A stretch of 64,000 bases of DNA from NCBI GenBank assembly GCA_964632485.1, contig CAZWDO010000007.1:110028-174027 (forward strand), in the 5' to 3' direction. The DNA is from CAZWDO01 sp964632485 [NCBI: uncultured bacterium]. Its GTDB lineage: Bacteria; JAGOEH01. A program made the position numbers and the translations under genes. The notes beneath the pieces are model-generated. The model was not told the DNA's origin. It made no database searches and was given only the letters and a program-made list of their open reading frames with translations. Position 1 is the stretch's first letter. Each line of letters opens with the position of its first letter. Of this stretch, positions 8,826 to 17,076 are shown piece by piece.

Positions 8826-9746
8826 ATGCGTCTTTTAACCCGTTCAGATTTTGATGGATTAGGTTGCGCCGCCCTACTCAAGGAAATGGGCTTGGTTGAT
8901 GAAATAAAATTCGTTCATCCGAAAGACATTCAGGACGGTTTGGTGGAAGTGAATGAAAATGATGTTTTAACCAATATTCCCTATGTCAAGGGTTGCGGAC
9001 TCTGGTTCGACCATCATTCAAGTGAGCAGGAACGAAAGAATTACGGTGATTTCAAAGGCCTCAGTGATACAAAAGCGCCCAGCGCCGCCCATGTGATCTA
9101 TGAATATTATGGCGGTCGTGAACGCTTTCCGGACGCCCATATTCAGGATTTAGTGGCTGCTGTGGATAAAGCGGATTCAGCAAATTTTACAGTCGATGAA
9201 ATTCTTAATCCTAAAGGCTGGGTTTTATTATCTTTCATCATGGACCCCCGAACGGGTTTAGGTCGCTATAAAGATTACCGCATTGGTAACTATGGCTTGA
9301 TGATGGATATGATTGATTACTGCCGTTTAAATACTATTGATGAAATATTAGCAAACGCCGATGTCAAGGAAAGAATCAATCGTTATTTTGAACAAGACAA
9401 ATTGTTCCGGGAGATGATCCTGAAAAATAGTCAGGTTGTCAACAATCTTGTAGTGCTTGATTTACGCAATCAAGAAGAAATCTATACGGGCAATCGATTC
9501 CTCATTTATAGCTTATATCCTGAACAAAACATTTCCATGCAGATCATTTGGGGTTTCCGCAAACAAAATGTCGTTATCACTTGCGGACACAGTATTATCC
9601 AACGAAATTCACAAACCAATGTCGGTTCTTTAATGCTAAAATATGGCGGAGGTGGACATTACAAAGTTGGAACCTGCCAAGTACCGCACGCTGATGCCGA
9701 ACGTATCATCAAGGAAGTTATCGATCAAATCACAATGGATGGTTGA
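8826..9746 (+). CDS. DHH/DHHA1-family phosphoesterase
   Basis: The product is 306 residues, with an AAAGGAG Shine-Dalgarno before the ATG. The N-terminal DHH domain shows SDFDGLG (D8, D10) and the D62-H63-H64 triad in WFDHHSSE, the Mn2+-binding signature. The C-terminal DHHA1 part ends with GGGGH (274-278), the substrate-binding glycine motif. Family members hydrolyse phosphodiester or polyphosphate substrates: c-di-AMP or linear dinucleotides, nanoRNA, pAp, or polyphosphate. The architecture fits a soluble, stand-alone cytoplasmic DHH-DHHA1 enzyme like NrnA or the so-called exopolyphosphatase-like proteins. Which substrate it uses cannot be decided from sequence. It appears monocistronic, transcribed from the consensus promoter upstream. 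Confidence 0.85.
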   Translation: MRLLTRSDFDGLGCAALLKEMGLVDEIKFVHPKDIQDGLVEVNENDVLTNIPYVKGCGLWFDHHSSEQERKNYGDFKGLSDTKAPSAAHVIYEYYGGRERFPDAHIQDLVAAVDKADSANFTVDEILNPKGWVLLSFIMDPRTGLGRYKDYRIGNYGLMMDMIDYCRLNTIDEILANADVKERINRYFEQDKLFREMILKNSQVVNNLVVLDLRNQEEIYTGNRFLIYSLYPEQNISMQIIWGFRKQNVVITCGHSIIQRNSQTNVGSLMLKYGGGGHYKVGTCQVPHADAERIIKEVIDQITMDG

Positions 9747-9803
9747 ATAAAAGAGATCCGACCTCGTCTGCAGCCGTTACTTCCAGCGTGGAAGCCTTAG
9801 AAA

Positions 9804-9829
9804 AATTCCGATACAAAAGGATCGGAATT
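9804..9829 (-). terminator. Intrinsic terminator of the acyltransferase gene
   Basis: AATTCCGAT (9804-9812) pairs with ATCGGAATT (9821-9829) around an 8-nt loop. On the minus strand the stem is followed by a run of five Ts. It separates two convergent genes and may also slow plus-strand readthrough from the DHH gene. Confidence 0.65.
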
Positions 9830-9929
9830 CAGCCGATTAGTATGGGTTGAACACGCTGGGGACTATTTGAAAATTCAATGAGTTTTGGTCTATGAAAATT
9901 GATGAAAATGGACTAATTATAAACGGGGA

Positions 9930-10655
9930 TCAACTGATATCGGCGTTTAAATGATTAACTATTATAGAATAGATATATTCATGAATTTTCTTTTTAGTTT
10001 CTTCATTTAGTGTCTCTACGGCAATTGGCTCTAGAATCGTTAATCGTACACTCCCGGCTTGAATACGGTGATGTTTTTCTTTCAGTTTCCAGGTTCCGTC
10101 AATGCAAAGCGGGATAATCCACCCCCCGGCCGATAAAGGTAAATGGAAACTCCCTTTTTTAAAAATACCCGGTTGCCGTGAACGGCTGCGCGTCCCTTCC
10201 GGAAAGATGACCAACGCATGGCCATCCCGAATATTTTGCGCTCCTTGATGAATTACCCTCAAAGCTGCCCGTACATTTTTACGATCCAGAAAAATACAAT
10301 GCAAAGCGCGCATCCAAACATTGACAATTGGGAATAATTTGAGCTCTTTTTTGGCAATAAAGCCCACTATCCTCGGAATGTAACCGATAATCAACGGAAT
10401 ATCAAAACTGCCCTGGTGATTGCTGACGAAACAAATCTGAGAGGACGCGGGTAATCGCTCAAGTCCAGCGACGGTAACAGTGGCTCCAGCGGCCCACAAT
10501 AACAGACGTCCCCATATTGTGGAACATATTCCCGCATATTTAGCGGCCAAATCGTTTCGTTTAATGCTATAAAGGATGCCATAGGGTAGTAACAGCGGAA
10601 TAGTGATCACCATAAACACCCAAAAAAAAGAATACCAAAATAGAGTACGTATCAT
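9930..10655 (-). CDS. 1-acyl-glycerol-3-phosphate acyltransferase-like protein (PlsC family)
   Basis: The product is 241 residues. It begins with a hydrophobic segment (residues 5-30). The catalytic HX4D motif is H80-x4-D85 in NHQGSFD, followed by the FPEGTRSR phosphate-binding motif (151-158), both diagnostic of LPLAT/PlsC enzymes. The likely reaction is acylation of lysophosphatidate to phosphatidate on the inner face of the membrane, in phospholipid synthesis. No clear Shine-Dalgarno precedes the ATG at 10655, and an internal start at M15 is possible. It follows the POT transporter gene in the same direction after a 214-nt gap containing a large hairpin, so it is probably a separate unit. 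A role in acylating another lipid is possible. Confidence 0.88.
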   Translation of the reverse strand: MIRTLFWYSFFWVFMVITIPLLLPYGILYSIKRNDLAAKYAGICSTIWGRLLLWAAGATVTVAGLERLPASSQICFVSNHQGSFDIPLIIGYIPRIVGFIAKKELKLFPIVNVWMRALHCIFLDRKNVRAALRVIHQGAQNIRDGHALVIFPEGTRSRSRQPGIFKKGSFHLPLSAGGWIIPLCIDGTWKLKEKHHRIQAGSVRLTILEPIAVETLNEETKKKIHEYIYSIIVNHLNADIS

Positions 10656-10814
10656 ATATGCTAAATATGATGATCCGGTATCACCGAATAAAAGTTATTA
10701 ATAGTTTCTCTCAACTTACTCAAACATCAACTCGACAGATGCCAAAATCTTTCGACGCCCATCAATTTACATTGACGCTATCTCGAAACAGATTTCTCAC
10801 AATTCATTCAATAC

Positions 10815-10848
10815 CGCAATCCGACCGGTTTAAACCAGTCGGATTGCG
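10815..10848 (-). terminator. Large inverted repeat after the POT transporter gene
   Basis: CGCAATCCGAC (10815-10825) pairs perfectly with GTCGGATTGCG (10838-10848). The interior GGTTTAAACC is itself self-complementary. It starts 22 nt beyond the transporter's stop codon on the minus strand. No U-tract follows in that direction; T6 precedes the stem instead. The termination role is therefore inferred from position. Confidence 0.5.
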
Positions 10849-10869
10849 AAAAAACAAATACAGCGATAA

Positions 10870-12513
10870 TCAGGTTGTTTCTTTTTCAAGGCGGTTCATT
10901 ATGGAAAAAATAAAACTGGCGGAGATCAGGCAGCAAATTACAAAAACAGCCCAGACCTGCCAAATCGCAACTTTCCCCCACAATGTGCTTCCAACAAACA
11001 GCAACTGGTTGCCAATAGCAGTTGCGCCCAACCAACCACCCTGCATAAGACCCTGAAATCGGGGCGGCGAAACTTTAGAAACAAAGGAAAGACCCATGGG
11101 ACTTAAAAAGAGTTCCGCTACAGTTAAGACAAAATAACTGGAAATCAACCAATACGCCGACACACGATCGGGCGAGGGGGATCCGCCCAGATCGGCTGGC
11201 GAAACCAAATTCAGAGAACCCAAAATTAAAACAATGAAACCGACAGCCGCCAGCATCATACCGATCCCAATTTTCCGGGGAGTTGAGGGTTCCTTATCTT
11301 TTTTCTGCAGCATCCCGAAAAGTCCCACGACCATTGGCGTTAACACAACGATAAAAATTGGGTTAAAATGCTGGAAAGTCTCAGGTTCAATCGGGTTGGA
11401 AACACTAAAATTGCCATAAAAATAATACAAAGCAACTCCTCCACCCAACATCAAAACTGCGCTAATCAGTTTACTCCGCAAACCACTCTCTTTTCTCAAC
11501 AGGAAAAAAAGACCGTAGAGCGCGGCCAGCAGAGCGATAAAAGACCAGAGATTAAAGAAAATATTCGTAAACGCATCCACGACTTTTACCGTATAATCAC
11601 GGGCAAAGAACGTCATCGTCAATCCATTCTGATGGAAGGACATCCAAAAAAAGATCACAACCAGGAAAACCAAACCCAACGCTTTCAGGCGCTGTTTTTC
11701 CTCGGCTTTTGACATTTCCTTTACAGCAGATTGCCCTTTGGAAGCCATTGCTTTACGGTCAGGTAAATATTGTTTGAAAAGCGCATAGGACAATAAAGAA
11801 ATCAACATAGCGCCCGCGGCAATTCCAAAGGCATAGTTGTATCCAGTAGAAAACACATCGATATACTGAACTGCAAAGGCTTTCAGATCCGCCACTGCCA
11901 CGCCGGTCGCCTTATCGGCCAATTCCTGCAGTTTGACGGTTTCTGTGATAGTACCGGAGATCATCTGATTGCAAAGAGACGGCAAATCAGCATCGTATTG
12001 GAATCCGTTGCGTTCAAGTATCCAGGAACGCATCGAGCGGGCGGCATTGGGAGCGAAAAAAGCTCCAATATTGATACCCATATAAAAAATACTATAGGCC
12101 CTATCTCGTAAATGAGCATACTGAGGTGTATCATACATCTGCCCGACCAGGGCTTGCAGATTACCCTTAAATAAACCATTCCCGAAAGCTATGACTAGCA
12201 GGCCCATTAATGAAACCCACAACCCCAGCCCCGGCAAAGACATGATCAGGTAGCCAGCAAACATCGTGACCAGACCCGTAGCGATCACTCCCTTATAGTT
12301 CTGAGTTCGATCCGCTAGAAAACCACCCAGTAAGGCTAACGCGTAGATCGAAAAATAGAAAATACTGTAAATCATGCCGGCGTTATCCGCGCTCAAATTG
12401 AATTTTGCCTGGAGAAACATCACTAAAATGGCCATCATCGTATAAAAGCCAAACCGTTCTCCCATGTTGGTAAAAAATGCTACATACAAACCTTTAGGAT
12501 GTCCTTTAAACAT
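10870..12513 (-). CDS. Proton-dependent oligopeptide (POT/PTR2) family transporter
   Basis: The product is 547 residues with about twelve or more hydrophobic segments. The N-terminal E19-R20-F-x-F-Y motif (GERFGFY) and the GGFLADRTQNYKG loop are the POT-family signatures. These proteins import di- and tripeptides (sometimes other solutes) by proton symport across the inner membrane. The ATG at 12513 has AAGGAGG 6 nt upstream. The palindrome TTAAACGTTTAA directly abuts that Shine-Dalgarno, suggesting repression in the leader. A large hairpin follows the gene. Together with the S9 peptidase and M6 protease nearby, it suggests a peptide-using lifestyle. Confidence 0.92.
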   Translation of the reverse strand: MFKGHPKGLYVAFFTNMGERFGFYTMMAILVMFLQAKFNLSADNAGMIYSIFYFSIYALALLGGFLADRTQNYKGVIATGLVTMFAGYLIMSLPGLGLWVSLMGLLVIAFGNGLFKGNLQALVGQMYDTPQYAHLRDRAYSIFYMGINIGAFFAPNAARSMRSWILERNGFQYDADLPSLCNQMISGTITETVKLQELADKATGVAVADLKAFAVQYIDVFSTGYNYAFGIAAGAMLISLLSYALFKQYLPDRKAMASKGQSAVKEMSKAEEKQRLKALGLVFLVVIFFWMSFHQNGLTMTFFARDYTVKVVDAFTNIFFNLWSFIALLAALYGLFFLLRKESGLRSKLISAVLMLGGGVALYYFYGNFSVSNPIEPETFQHFNPIFIVVLTPMVVGLFGMLQKKDKEPSTPRKIGIGMMLAAVGFIVLILGSLNLVSPADLGGSPSPDRVSAYWLISSYFVLTVAELFLSPMGLSFVSKVSPPRFQGLMQGGWLGATAIGNQLLFVGSTLWGKVAIWQVWAVFVICCLISASFIFSIMNRLEKETT

Positions 12514-12521
12514 ACGCCTCC

Positions 12522-12533
12522 TTAAACGTTTAA
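12522..12533. promoter_or_regulatory. LacI-type palindromic operator candidate at the transporter's ribosome binding site
   Basis: TTAAACGTTTAA is a perfect 12-bp palindrome immediately upstream of the transporter's AAGGAGG. Its core TAAACGTTTA recurs at 27399-27408 in the same position before the TonB receptor gene. The central CG and A/T arms resemble LacI-family operators. Confidence 0.45.
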
Positions 12534-12753
12534 TGGTTTAAAATTTTTTTGATACTACAACCGGGGATACATAATATCATATCGATTCCCACACAATAAA
12601 TTCGTTCATTAAAACACTCAGTATTATGTCCAAGCTCAGACAAATCAACCCTGGTTTTCGGAATAGACCATCCCAGCTCACTAAAGGTGAAATGATAAAA
12701 TCGGAGCACTTATAAAAATACTCTAAAAACCGAATAACCTGTTTCTTATTTCC

Positions 12754-12781
12754 TATATAATCGTTTTTTTTTACAAGTCAA
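12754..12781 (-). promoter_or_regulatory. Weak candidate promoter for the POT transporter
   Basis: On the minus strand TTGACT (12781-12776), 16 nt, TATATA (12759-12754). It would give a leader of about 240 nt. Between it and the gene (12541-12753) I see no ORF or structure I can name. Confidence 0.35.
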
Positions 12782-12863
12782 GATATTTTTTTATTCTACA
12801 GCATTTGAAAGATTATTCATCCACTAAAATTATTAAAAACTAAAGGGAACCAAAAAAAAGAGA

Positions 12864-12892
12864 TTGACAAAAAGTGAAAAAAGGATTATTAT
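12864..12892 (+). promoter_or_regulatory. Promoter of the acc operon
   Basis: TTGACA (12864-12869), 17 nt, TATTAT (12887-12892), with the predicted start of transcription just before the ribosome binding site of the short leader ORF. Confidence 0.72.
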
Positions 12893-12915
12893 CATATTTA
12901 AGAGGAGTTATTAGT

Positions 12916-12972
12916 ATGGATAAAGAAGCGTATCATTATACTAAAAAAGCAAAATTAGTCGTTCAGAATTAA
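12916..12972 (+). CDS. 18-codon leader ORF upstream of accB
   Basis: ATG to TAA encodes MDKEAYHYTKKAKLVVQN. AGAGGAG lies 9 nt before the ATG and about 20 nt after the acc promoter's -10 box. The peptide is basic in the middle and hydrophilic, without a membrane segment. It ends 94 nt before accB. Possibilities are a regulatory leader peptide whose translation affects accB expression, or a small protein. A hairpin (ACCAT 12989-12993 with ATGGT 13001-13005) follows it. I do not recognise a family. Position and ribosome binding site are the only evidence. Confidence 0.45.
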   Translation: MDKEAYHYTKKAKLVVQN

Positions 12973-13066
12973 TGACAAAAAAGGGCTGACCATTAGCCGG
13001 ATGGTTCGATCAAAACGGATACAAAAGGCATATCAACCATACAAGCAACCTATAAGGAGAGATGAT

Positions 13067-13525
13067 ATGTGTGATACAAAACCCAATATAAAAGAAATCA
13101 TGGTTGTATTTTCTACCTCCCGGATCGATTATTTTCGCATGAAACAGGGGGATATGGAATTGGAAATGATCAAAAAAACAGTTGGAAGCGAGAAGCGTCA
13201 GAGTGAACCCGAGAAAGAAAGCCGGGAAGTTGAATTCGCGCCGATTGTTCCGGCAAGGGCCCTTGAGCCGGAAGCCGAAGAAAAAACTCACCTGATAACA
13301 TCCCCGATCCCAGGAACTTTCTATCGCGCCCCGGCTCCAGGAGAAAAACCGTTTGTCCATAAAGGAGATATGGTGAAAGACGGTGATCTATTATGTATCA
13401 TCGAAGCGATGAAAGTGATGAATAAAATTGAAGCGGATATGGCCGGTGAAATTCTGGAGATTCTGTTAGACGATAGCGCTCAAGTCGAGTATGGAACTCC
13501 CTTATTCAAGCTGAAAGCATTCTGA
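13067..13525 (+). CDS. accB: Biotin carboxyl carrier protein of acetyl-CoA carboxylase
   Basis: The product is 152 residues from the ATG at 13067, which has AAGGAG 9 nt upstream. An in-frame ATG at 13001 has no ribosome binding site and would add an unusual basic leader. The C-terminal biotinyl domain contains EAMKVMN, whose lysine is the biotinylation site, after SPIPGTFYRAPAPG, the usual start of this domain. The N-terminal helix-rich part and the acidic linker are normal. The protein carries CO2 on biotin between AccC and AccDA in the first step of fatty-acid synthesis, in the cytoplasm. It is the first full gene of the accBCDA operon, 7 nt before accC. Confidence 0.95.
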   Translation: MCDTKPNIKEIMVVFSTSRIDYFRMKQGDMELEMIKKTVGSEKRQSEPEKESREVEFAPIVPARALEPEAEEKTHLITSPIPGTFYRAPAPGEKPFVHKGDMVKDGDLLCIIEAMKVMNKIEADMAGEILEILLDDSAQVEYGTPLFKLKAF

Positions 13526-13532
13526 GGCGCCT

Positions 13533-14882
13533 ATGTTTCAACGAATTTTGATTGCCAACCGCGGAGAAATTGCTCTCCGGGTCATCCGCACTTGTCATGA
13601 ATTGGGAATTGAAACCGTTGCCGTTTATTCCGAAGCTGATCGGGATGCCTTGCACGTAAAAATGTCAGATCGCGCGATCTGCATTGGGCCTGCATCGCCG
13701 GTGAAAAGCTATTTAAACGCCCAGAATATTTTATCAGCCGCTGTATTGAGCGGAGCGGAAGCGATCCATCCGGGATTTGGTTTTTTATCTGAAAACCACG
13801 AATTTGCGCGGCAATGCGAAGATATTGGCATCCGTTTTATCGGTCCGGATTCACGCGTAATTCATCAACTGGGCCAGAAACTTACCGCAAAAACGATCAT
13901 GGCGGAACATGGCCTGGCATCGATTCCCGGCTCTTCCCGCGCGTATATCGACGCGGAGGAAGCTCTGATCGAAGCTCAAAAAATCGGATTTCCCCTGGTT
14001 ATCAAAGCTGTTTCCGGAGGAGGGGGCCGCGGAATCCGCCTGATACGAGAACCCGCCGATTTTCAAAGGGAATTCCAGGAAGCGTCCCATGAAGCTAAAA
14101 TCGCATTCAAAGACCCTTTTCTCTATATTGAAAAATTTTTGGAAAACCCTAAACACATTGAATTTCAAATATTAGCAGATGGATTTGGCAATTGCATTCA
14201 CCTCGGAGAACGCGACTGTTCATGCCAGCGACGAAAACAAAAAATCATAGAAGAAACACCCTCTCCGGTGATTCGAAAAACCCAACGCGAAGAGATCGGG
14301 AAAAAAATAACCTCAGTTCTTGCCAAGATTGGATATACCAGCGCGGGGACCATTGAATTCTTGTATGAATCCGGCAATTTTTACTTTATGGAGATGAACA
14401 CGCGGATCCAGGTGGAACATCCCATCAGTGAAATGGTAAGCGGGATAGATATCGTCCGGGAACAGATTCGCATTGCCGCCGGCGAGGAACTCGCATTTAA
14501 ACAAAAAGAGGTCATCCTCCGCGGACACGCCATTGAGTGCCGCATCAATGCTGAAGACCCGGCCCGTAATTTTCTGCCGTTTAGTGGAACAGTTGAGTCA
14601 GTAATTTTCCCCGGAGGACCGGGAATCAGGGTAGACAGCGCTATTTATCCGGGATATCGCATTCCCCCATTTTACGATTCAATGATTGCCAAAATTATCG
14701 CCTTTGATGTAACCCGGGACCGGACAATTGCCAAAATGATGCGCGCCATCAATGAATTTACTATCGATGGTATCTATTGCAATAAAAACTTTATTATGAA
14801 AATCTTACAACACCCCGAATTTATTCAAGGTCAATACGCTATCAATTTCATTGATCAGCAAATGCCGGCCCTATTTAACTAA
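13533..14882 (+). CDS. accC: Biotin carboxylase subunit of acetyl-CoA carboxylase
   Basis: The product is 449 residues, the normal AccC length. Visible motifs are ILIANRGEIALR at the start, the ATP-grasp glycine loop SGGGGRGIR, the ERDCS-x-QRR-x-QK signature and MEMNTRIQVEHP near the active site. The enzyme uses ATP and bicarbonate to carboxylate the biotin of AccB. It begins 7 nt after accB with only a weak ribosome binding site (GAGGCG), so translation is probably coupled. The protein is too short to be a pyruvate or propionyl-CoA carboxylase fusion. The presence of accD and accA downstream supports acetyl-CoA carboxylase. Confidence 0.96.
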   Translation: MFQRILIANRGEIALRVIRTCHELGIETVAVYSEADRDALHVKMSDRAICIGPASPVKSYLNAQNILSAAVLSGAEAIHPGFGFLSENHEFARQCEDIGIRFIGPDSRVIHQLGQKLTAKTIMAEHGLASIPGSSRAYIDAEEALIEAQKIGFPLVIKAVSGGGGRGIRLIREPADFQREFQEASHEAKIAFKDPFLYIEKFLENPKHIEFQILADGFGNCIHLGERDCSCQRRKQKIIEETPSPVIRKTQREEIGKKITSVLAKIGYTSAGTIEFLYESGNFYFMEMNTRIQVEHPISEMVSGIDIVREQIRIAAGEELAFKQKEVILRGHAIECRINAEDPARNFLPFSGTVESVIFPGGPGIRVDSAIYPGYRIPPFYDSMIAKIIAFDVTRDRTIAKMMRAINEFTIDGIYCNKNFIMKILQHPEFIQGQYAINFIDQQMPALFN

Positions 14883-15029
14883 ATGTTTCTCGCCCTTTTA
14901 AAAAAAATACGCGGGAATGGGGAAGAACCGGTATCAGAATCGGACTGATGACCCATCGTCGCATACAACCAAAAACCCTCTCAATTCTCGATAATAGGGA
15001 GAGAAAAAGAAGGAGAAAACGGACGAACT

Positions 15030-15884
15030 ATGAATCTGCCACACATTATAAAAAATTTATTCCATTCTAAATCTAAAAGTGACAACCGCATCAATGTTCC
15101 TGACCACATGTTCACGCAATGCGATGGATGCAAGCAGATGGTGTATCAAAAAAAAATTACGGAGAATAGTGGGATTTGTCCCGAATGTGGACGCCATTTT
15201 CGTATCACTTGCCGTCAATGGTTAGACCTTTTATGCGACGAGAACAGTTTTCAACCCATGTTCATGGATTTACAAACCGAAGATGCGCTCCATTTTCCCG
15301 GATATCAGGAGAAACTAAAAAAAATGTATCAACAGGGACAAAATGAGGCGATTCAGACCGGGCATTGCCTCATTGACGGAATAGCGGCATTTATCGGAAT
15401 TATGGATACCGATTTTATCATGGGATCCATGGGAGCGGTCGTGGGAGAACGGATTGCCCTGCTTTTTGAACAGGGACTTGAACGCCGGCAACCGGTGATT
15501 ATTGTCAGTCGTTCAGGCGGCGCCCGGATGCATGAAGGCGTCATCTCACTCATGCAAATGGCGAAGACCGCCGCGGCCATCAAAAAATTCCAGGACGGCG
15601 GCAACCTTTATCTGTCCGTATTATCAGATCCGACAACCGGAGGTGTTTCCGCTTCATTTGCCATGCTGGGCAATCTTATTATCGCCGAACCCGAAGCCCT
15701 GATCGGATTTGCCGGACCCCGTGTGATCCAACAAACCATCCGCCAGAACCTGCCAGAGGGATTTCAGCGTTCCGAATTTTTATTGAAAAAAGGGTTCATC
15801 GATACGATAATCGCCCGCAACCGTCTTAAAACCGCCCTTTCTCAATTGTTAAGACTCCACGGTTATCACCCATCCAATATTTAA
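15030..15884 (+). CDS. accD: Acetyl-CoA carboxylase carboxyltransferase subunit beta
   Basis: The product is 284 residues. A C4 zinc ribbon (CDGC at about residues 30-33 and CPEC at about 49-52) is followed by the crotonase-fold carboxyltransferase domain with SRSGGARMHEG and DPTTGGVSASFAMLGN. Together with AccA it transfers the carboxyl group from biotin to acetyl-CoA, giving malonyl-CoA. An AAGGAG ribosome binding site precedes the ATG. The gap of 147 nt after accC holds only a 21-codon frame that I did not accept. The gene is co-directional with accA, 22 nt downstream. Confidence 0.95.
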   Translation: MNLPHIIKNLFHSKSKSDNRINVPDHMFTQCDGCKQMVYQKKITENSGICPECGRHFRITCRQWLDLLCDENSFQPMFMDLQTEDALHFPGYQEKLKKMYQQGQNEAIQTGHCLIDGIAAFIGIMDTDFIMGSMGAVVGERIALLFEQGLERRQPVIIVSRSGGARMHEGVISLMQMAKTAAAIKKFQDGGNLYLSVLSDPTTGGVSASFAMLGNLIIAEPEALIGFAGPRVIQQTIRQNLPEGFQRSEFLLKKGFIDTIIARNRLKTALSQLLRLHGYHPSNI

Positions 15885-15906
15885 CATTTCACCCGGATAT
15901 ATAGTT

Positions 15907-16935
15907 ATGAATGAAAAAGAACTCATTAAAAAAATTAATTATCTTCGCGAAGAAGCATCGAAACAGGGCATTGATATCCATGAAGAAATACAGCGATTGG
16001 AAAAGAAAATCGATGCTGTTCATTTAATAGAAGAGATAGAACCCGTCTCCGAAGATGCCTGGAGTTGTGTTAAACAATCCCGATTGCTTGAACGCCCCAA
16101 AGCCCAGGACATAGTCGCCGGGCTGGTCACCGATTTTATCGAACTACATGGGGACCGCAACTATGGAGATGATCCGGCGATACTGGGTGGAATTGCGTTT
16201 TTCGGCGAAATTCCAGTTACGATTATCGCGACCCGCAAGGGTAAAAATTTGAAAGAAAACCAACTCTACAACTTTGGCATGCCCCAGGCGGAAGGATATC
16301 GTAAAGCGCTTCGCCTGGTCAAAGAAGCGGCTCGATTTAATCGTCCGGTTTTATTTATCATCGATACTCCCGGGGCCTATCCGGGAATAGAAGCCGAAGA
16401 GCGCGGGATTGCCGAAGCGATCGCCCGCAATTTGCTGGAATTTTCAGCAATCCCATCCCCCATGATCGCTGTGATCACTGGGGAAGGAGGTTCCGGCGGC
16501 GCGCTTGCATTAGCGGTGTGTGATCGCATCTATATGCTGGAAAACGCCATCTTTTCAGTCATCTCGCCCGAAGGATGCGCCTCGATCCTTTTCAAAGACC
16601 CAAGCAAAGCGCCTCAAGCCGCACAATCTCTTCATCTGACAGCCTTGGCGCTAAAAAAACTGAATCTAATCGACGCAATTATTGAAGAAGGACCCGGTAT
16701 TGACGTGAATGCGGAAATTGGAATGCTTAATCTAAAAGAGCAAATTGCGGCGGATTTAAAAATTCTGAGGGAACTTCCCCCTGATCAACTGATCGCCCAA
16801 CGCTACCAGAAGTATCGCCAAGTCGGTTCCTATTCACACCTGGAGTTGCCCCAACCCCGACTCACTCTCTGGAAAAAACTGACTGCGTGGTTTTGGAAAA
16901 AAATTAAAAAACTCCTTTTCAAAACCACACAATAG
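15907..16935 (+). CDS. accA: Acetyl-CoA carboxylase carboxyltransferase subunit alpha
   Basis: The product is 342 residues. It has the AccA signature DFIELHGDR, RKGKN...N-FGMPQAEGYRKALRL, FIDTPGAYPG and TGEGGSGGALALAVCD, which form the carboxyltransferase active site with AccD. The last 30 or so residues go beyond the usual domain end and form a tail rich in Trp, Leu and Lys (LWKKLTAWFWKKIKK). It could be an amphipathic, membrane-touching helix. This closes an operon carrying all four subunits. No intrinsic terminator was seen in the 141 nt before the convergent kinase gene. Confidence 0.95.
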   Translation: MNEKELIKKINYLREEASKQGIDIHEEIQRLEKKIDAVHLIEEIEPVSEDAWSCVKQSRLLERPKAQDIVAGLVTDFIELHGDRNYGDDPAILGGIAFFGEIPVTIIATRKGKNLKENQLYNFGMPQAEGYRKALRLVKEAARFNRPVLFIIDTPGAYPGIEAEERGIAEAIARNLLEFSAIPSPMIAVITGEGGSGGALALAVCDRIYMLENAIFSVISPEGCASILFKDPSKAPQAAQSLHLTALALKKLNLIDAIIEEGPGIDVNAEIGMLNLKEQIAADLKILRELPPDQLIAQRYQKYRQVGSYSHLELPQPRLTLWKKLTAWFWKKIKKLLFKTTQ

Positions 16936-17076
16936 CGCTATACATTCATCATTTCGGCAAAATCAGACAATCCGGCTCCATACCGCTCCCATGGATTTCA
17001 TTCGCCGAGCGGCAAATTCCGGAACAACCCGTTTGTGATTTTCTCATTGGCCCGGATAAATACCAATTTTGACCAA

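Noticed and set aside
14883-14948. 21-codon frame right after the accC stop
   Set aside because: It starts directly at the stop codon without a ribosome binding site and shows no recognisable pattern. Coupled reinitiation is possible but unsupported.
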